DNA from: Thiopseudomonas sp964394445
Lineage (GTDB): Bacteria; Pseudomonadota; Gammaproteobacteria; Pseudomonadales; Pseudomonadaceae
DNA: 64,000 nucleotides
Direction: 5' to 3'
Assembly: GCA_964394445.1 (NCBI GenBank)
Contig: CAYMXO010000001.1
Span: 1-64,000, forward strand
Part shown: one piece after another, positions 62,193 to 64,000 of the stretch
Position numbering within the stretch: the stretch's first letter is position 1
Layout of the letters: every line of letters starts with the position of its first letter
Position numbers and translations under genes: made by a program
Notes under the pieces: generated by a model
What the model was told of the DNA's origin: nothing
The model's database searches: none
Seen by the model: the letters and a program-made list of their open reading frames with translations, nothing else

Positions 62193-62524
62193 ATCAAATC
62201 AAACTGGGCGGGCAGGTCATCGAACTGGACGATGACCTGTGTCTGAAACAGCTGGATGACTGGAGCGAGCCGGTGGCCGAAGCCCTGGCACAAAGGGAAG
62301 GCATCCAGTTGACACCGGCACACTGGGAAATCCTGCATCTGGTGCGCCGGTTTTACCGGGAGTTTGACCTGTCACCGGCCAACCGGGCGCTGGTGCGCTA
62401 CGTGCGCCAGCAACTGGGCGAAGACAAGGGCAACAGCCTCTATCTGAATCCGCTGTTCAACGGTCAGCCGGCAAAGCTGGCCAGCCGCCTGGCAGGACTG
62501 CCAAAGCCGGCCAACTGTTTTTAA
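62186..62524 (+). CDS. tusE: TusE/DsrC family sulfurtransferase
   Basis: Carries sulfur from TusBCD to the thiolase MnmA. 112 residues, DsrC fold with LTPAHWEILHLVRRFYREF and YLNPLFNGQPAKLASRLAGL. The reactive penultimate cysteine is Cys111 (PKPANCF); the second conserved cysteine of true DsrC is absent, which fits a TusE role instead of sulfite reduction. Confidence 0.95.
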   Translation: MVNQIKLGGQVIELDDDLCLKQLDDWSEPVAEALAQREGIQLTPAHWEILHLVRRFYREFDLSPANRALVRYVRQQLGEDKGNSLYLNPLFNGQPAKLASRLAGLPKPANCF

Positions 62525-62557
62525 GCATTTTCGTCAGTCTTTCAATAAGGGATATCC

Positions 62558-63565
62558 ATGACCACAGGTGAGCATCCGTTTGCACAGTACATCCGCATTC
62601 TTGGCAAGGGCAAAAAAGGCTCCAGGGAACTGGATCATGATGAAGCCTACACAGCCATGGGCATGTTGCTGGATGACGAAATCGAGGATGTGCAGCTGGG
62701 CGCATTCATGATGCTGTTGCGCTACAAGGAAGAAACTGCCGACGAGCTGGCCGGCTTTGCCCGTGCCGTACGCGAGCGGGTGCAGGCGCCGCCCATTGCG
62801 GTCGACATCGACTGGCCCACATACGCCGGCAAGCGCCGGCAACTGCCGTGGTACTTGCTGGCCGTAAAAGCACTGGCCCGTTCGGGCGTGCGCATCCTGA
62901 TGCATGGCGGTGGCCAGCATACCGGCAGTCGTCTGTACAGCGAAGATCTGCTGGAAAGTCTGGAAATTCCCCGCTGTCACAACTGGCAGCAGGTGGAGCA
63001 GGCACTCGACGAATATAACCTGGCCTACATCGGCCTGGGCGAGTGGATGCCGCGCCTGCAGCGCTGCATTGACTTGCGCGACACCATGGGCCTGCGTTCT
63101 CCCGTGCATTCGCTGGCGCGATTGCTGAACCCGCTGGGCGCGCGCTGCGTGTTGCAAAGCATTTTTCACCCCGGTTATCAGCCCATCCACCAGCAGGCCA
63201 ACGTCTTGCTGGGCCAGCATGCGCTGGTGATCAAGGGCGATGCCGGCGAAGTCGAGGTGCGTCCGGACACTGGCGGTGTAGTGCTAGGCGCCACCGACGG
63301 CAACGCCTGGCAGGAAGACTGGCCGGCAGTGATCGGTCGGCAGGTCAAGGCACAGACCTTGCAGCCCGGGCGCTTGCTGGCTGTATGGAAAGGTGAGGAA
63401 GAGGATCTGTATGGCGAGCAGGCAATTATCGGCACCATTGCCCTGGGCTTGCGCGGACTTGGTGCCAACCGGCAGGAAGCCATGCAAAGAGCCGCCCGCT
63501 TATGGCAGGAGCGCCATCAGGAGCGGGTAGAACCGGCTGTGGCGAAAGGTTGCGGGACCGTCTGA
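62558..63565 (+). CDS. ybiB: YbiB/TrpD2-type protein
   Basis: 335-residue protein of the anthranilate phosphoribosyltransferase-like TrpD2 family. It has the TrpD helical N-terminus (AYTAMGMLLDDEIEDVQLGAFMML) and the glycine motif ILMHGGGQHTGSRLYSED, but lacks the usual PRPP-binding signature. In E. coli YbiB binds nucleic acid and is damage-induced. It follows tusE by 33 bp as in Pseudomonas, so it is probably the last gene of the tus operon. Confidence 0.9.
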   Translation: MTTGEHPFAQYIRILGKGKKGSRELDHDEAYTAMGMLLDDEIEDVQLGAFMMLLRYKEETADELAGFARAVRERVQAPPIAVDIDWPTYAGKRRQLPWYLLAVKALARSGVRILMHGGGQHTGSRLYSEDLLESLEIPRCHNWQQVEQALDEYNLAYIGLGEWMPRLQRCIDLRDTMGLRSPVHSLARLLNPLGARCVLQSIFHPGYQPIHQQANVLLGQHALVIKGDAGEVEVRPDTGGVVLGATDGNAWQEDWPAVIGRQVKAQTLQPGRLLAVWKGEEEDLYGEQAIIGTIALGLRGLGANRQEAMQRAARLWQERHQERVEPAVAKGCGTV

Positions 63566-63633
63566 CGCGTAGTCAACAATCATGGCTTGACCGACCATGG
63601 ATGCATTTGCTCCCGTCATGGTCTGCTTGATAC

Positions 63634-63663
63634 CGGTAGCCGGCCCGCAACGGCCGGCTACCG
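63634..63663. terminator. Hairpin between ybiB and amrZ-like gene
   Basis: Perfect 12-bp stem cggtagccggcc (63634-63645) with ggccggctaccg (63652-63663), loop CGCAAC. It separates converging genes. There is no T tract on either strand. A second inverted repeat, gaccatg/catggtc at 63593-63623, lies just before it. Confidence 0.55.
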
Positions 63664-63673
63664 ACTGTTGCGG

Positions 63674-63997
63674 CTAGTTGTCTTGTTGCTCCAGGTCATA
63701 GGCGATCAGTGCCAGCAGGGCGTTCTGCTGGCGCTGGGTAAGCTGTCTAAAACGCTGTAACAATTCACGCTCGTGAGTTGTCATTTCCGCTTCATTCAAT
63801 GCAACCGGATTGTTGTAATCCATTACCTGATCCTGTTTAAGACTGGTTTCCAGGCGAGCCACAATTTCCGAGTTCATGCTCCGATGATTGTTTTTGGCAA
63901 CCTCGGCAATGCGGTCGCGCATATCGTCAGGGAAGCGTACAACAAACTTGTCGGCATTACGTGAACTGGTAAATGTTGTTTTTTTGGCTGTGCTCAT
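63674..63997 (-). CDS. amrZ: AmrZ-like ribbon-helix-helix regulator
   Basis: 107-residue Arc/MetJ-type DNA-binding protein. The ribbon strand is DKFVVRFP (residues about 16-23), followed by helices MRDRIAEVAKNNHRSMNSEIVARLE. A C-terminal segment (THERELLQRFRQLTQRQQNALLALIAYDL) matches the tetramerisation region of P. aeruginosa AmrZ, which controls alginate, flagella, pili and cyclic-di-GMP genes. The resemblance over both halves supports the name. Start ATG 63997; its promoter region is outside the window. Confidence 0.87.
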   Translation of the reverse strand: MSTAKKTTFTSSRNADKFVVRFPDDMRDRIAEVAKNNHRSMNSEIVARLETSLKQDQVMDYNNPVALNEAEMTTHERELLQRFRQLTQRQQNALLALIAYDLEQQDN

Positions 63998-64000
63998 TGT

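Noticed and set aside
1..64000. CRISPR arrays, tRNA/rRNA genes and insertion sequences
   Set aside because: No regularly spaced direct repeats, no tRNA cloverleaf or rRNA sequence, and no transposase-like protein was seen.

Overview
The window is a chromosomal segment of a gammaproteobacterium that looks like a Pseudomonas relative. The evidence is gene content and order. gyrA-serC-pheA-hisC-(tyrA-aroA fusion)-cmk-rpsA, preceded by mtnA and an MTA/SAH-deaminase-type hydrolase, is the arrangement known from Pseudomonas. The same holds for fabA-fabB, gpsA-DUF4389-sixA, MoxR-DUF58-TgpA, tusDCB-tusE-ybiB, a Dnr-type regulator and an AmrZ-like protein. The genus cannot be fixed from sequence reading alone. 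Two departures from textbook Pseudomonas are a carboxynorspermidine-type polyamine gene pair and the absence of ihfB directly after rpsA. No rRNA, tRNA, CRISPR array, prophage or insertion sequence was seen; this is mostly core genome.

Layout. 1-5.3 kb: end of a methylcitrate (propionate) operon: prpC 3' end, acnD, prpF, then a UUCG-loop terminator. The gaps between these genes are unusually rich in palindromes. 5.8-7.6 kb: queC-queD-queE, making the queuosine/7-deazaguanine precursor. 7.6-14.5 kb (mostly minus strand): macrodomain protein, MATE exporter, a DMT/EamA transporter broken by an assembly gap, a lipoprotein, DUF488, BON lipoprotein, ferritin-like protein, and a three-gene membrane/stress cluster (DUF883, YqjE-like, small protein). 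14.7-18.7 kb: carboxynorspermidine synthase and decarboxylase, then the MTA/SAH deaminase-type hydrolase. 18.9-22.0 kb: PatB-like C-S lyase, DUF2846 lipoprotein, mtnA.

22.2-33.0 kb: a tightly packed plus-strand block running gyrA, serC, pheA, hisC, tyrA-aroA, cmk, rpsA. It joins DNA topology, the shikimate/aromatic branch, serine/PLP biosynthesis, CMP kinase and ribosomal protein S1, and ends at a near-perfect terminator. GyrA carries isoleucine at position 83, the classic quinolone-resistance substitution. 33-40.9 kb: glutaredoxin-like protein, phosphopantetheinyl transferase, cysB, SCP2 protein, sohB, acuI-like reductase, fabB, fabA, AEC transporter. 41-45.4 kb (minus strand): a TAXI-type TRAP transporter operon (binding protein, DUF1850, fused permease) and a Dnr/Fnr-type regulator.

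45.5-54.4 kb (plus strand): gpsA, DUF4389, sixA, alpha/beta hydrolase, DUF4892 protein, AI-2E/PerM-type permease, small lipoprotein, and the MoxR-DUF58-TgpA transglutaminase set. 54.5-61.0 kb: VanZ-like protein and a complete tripartite RND efflux operon with a small DUF2892 protein inserted before the TolC gene. 61.2-64 kb: sulfur relay genes tusD-tusC-tusB-tusE, ybiB, and the amrZ-like regulator.

The points most worth following are GyrA Ile83; a pair of 87-bp nested palindromes between acnD and prpF; two diverged copies of a ~135-bp intergenic element with DnaA-box-like sites; a terminator embedded in the start of the DUF1850 gene; and a 55-bp duplication around a run of N that is almost certainly an assembly error.
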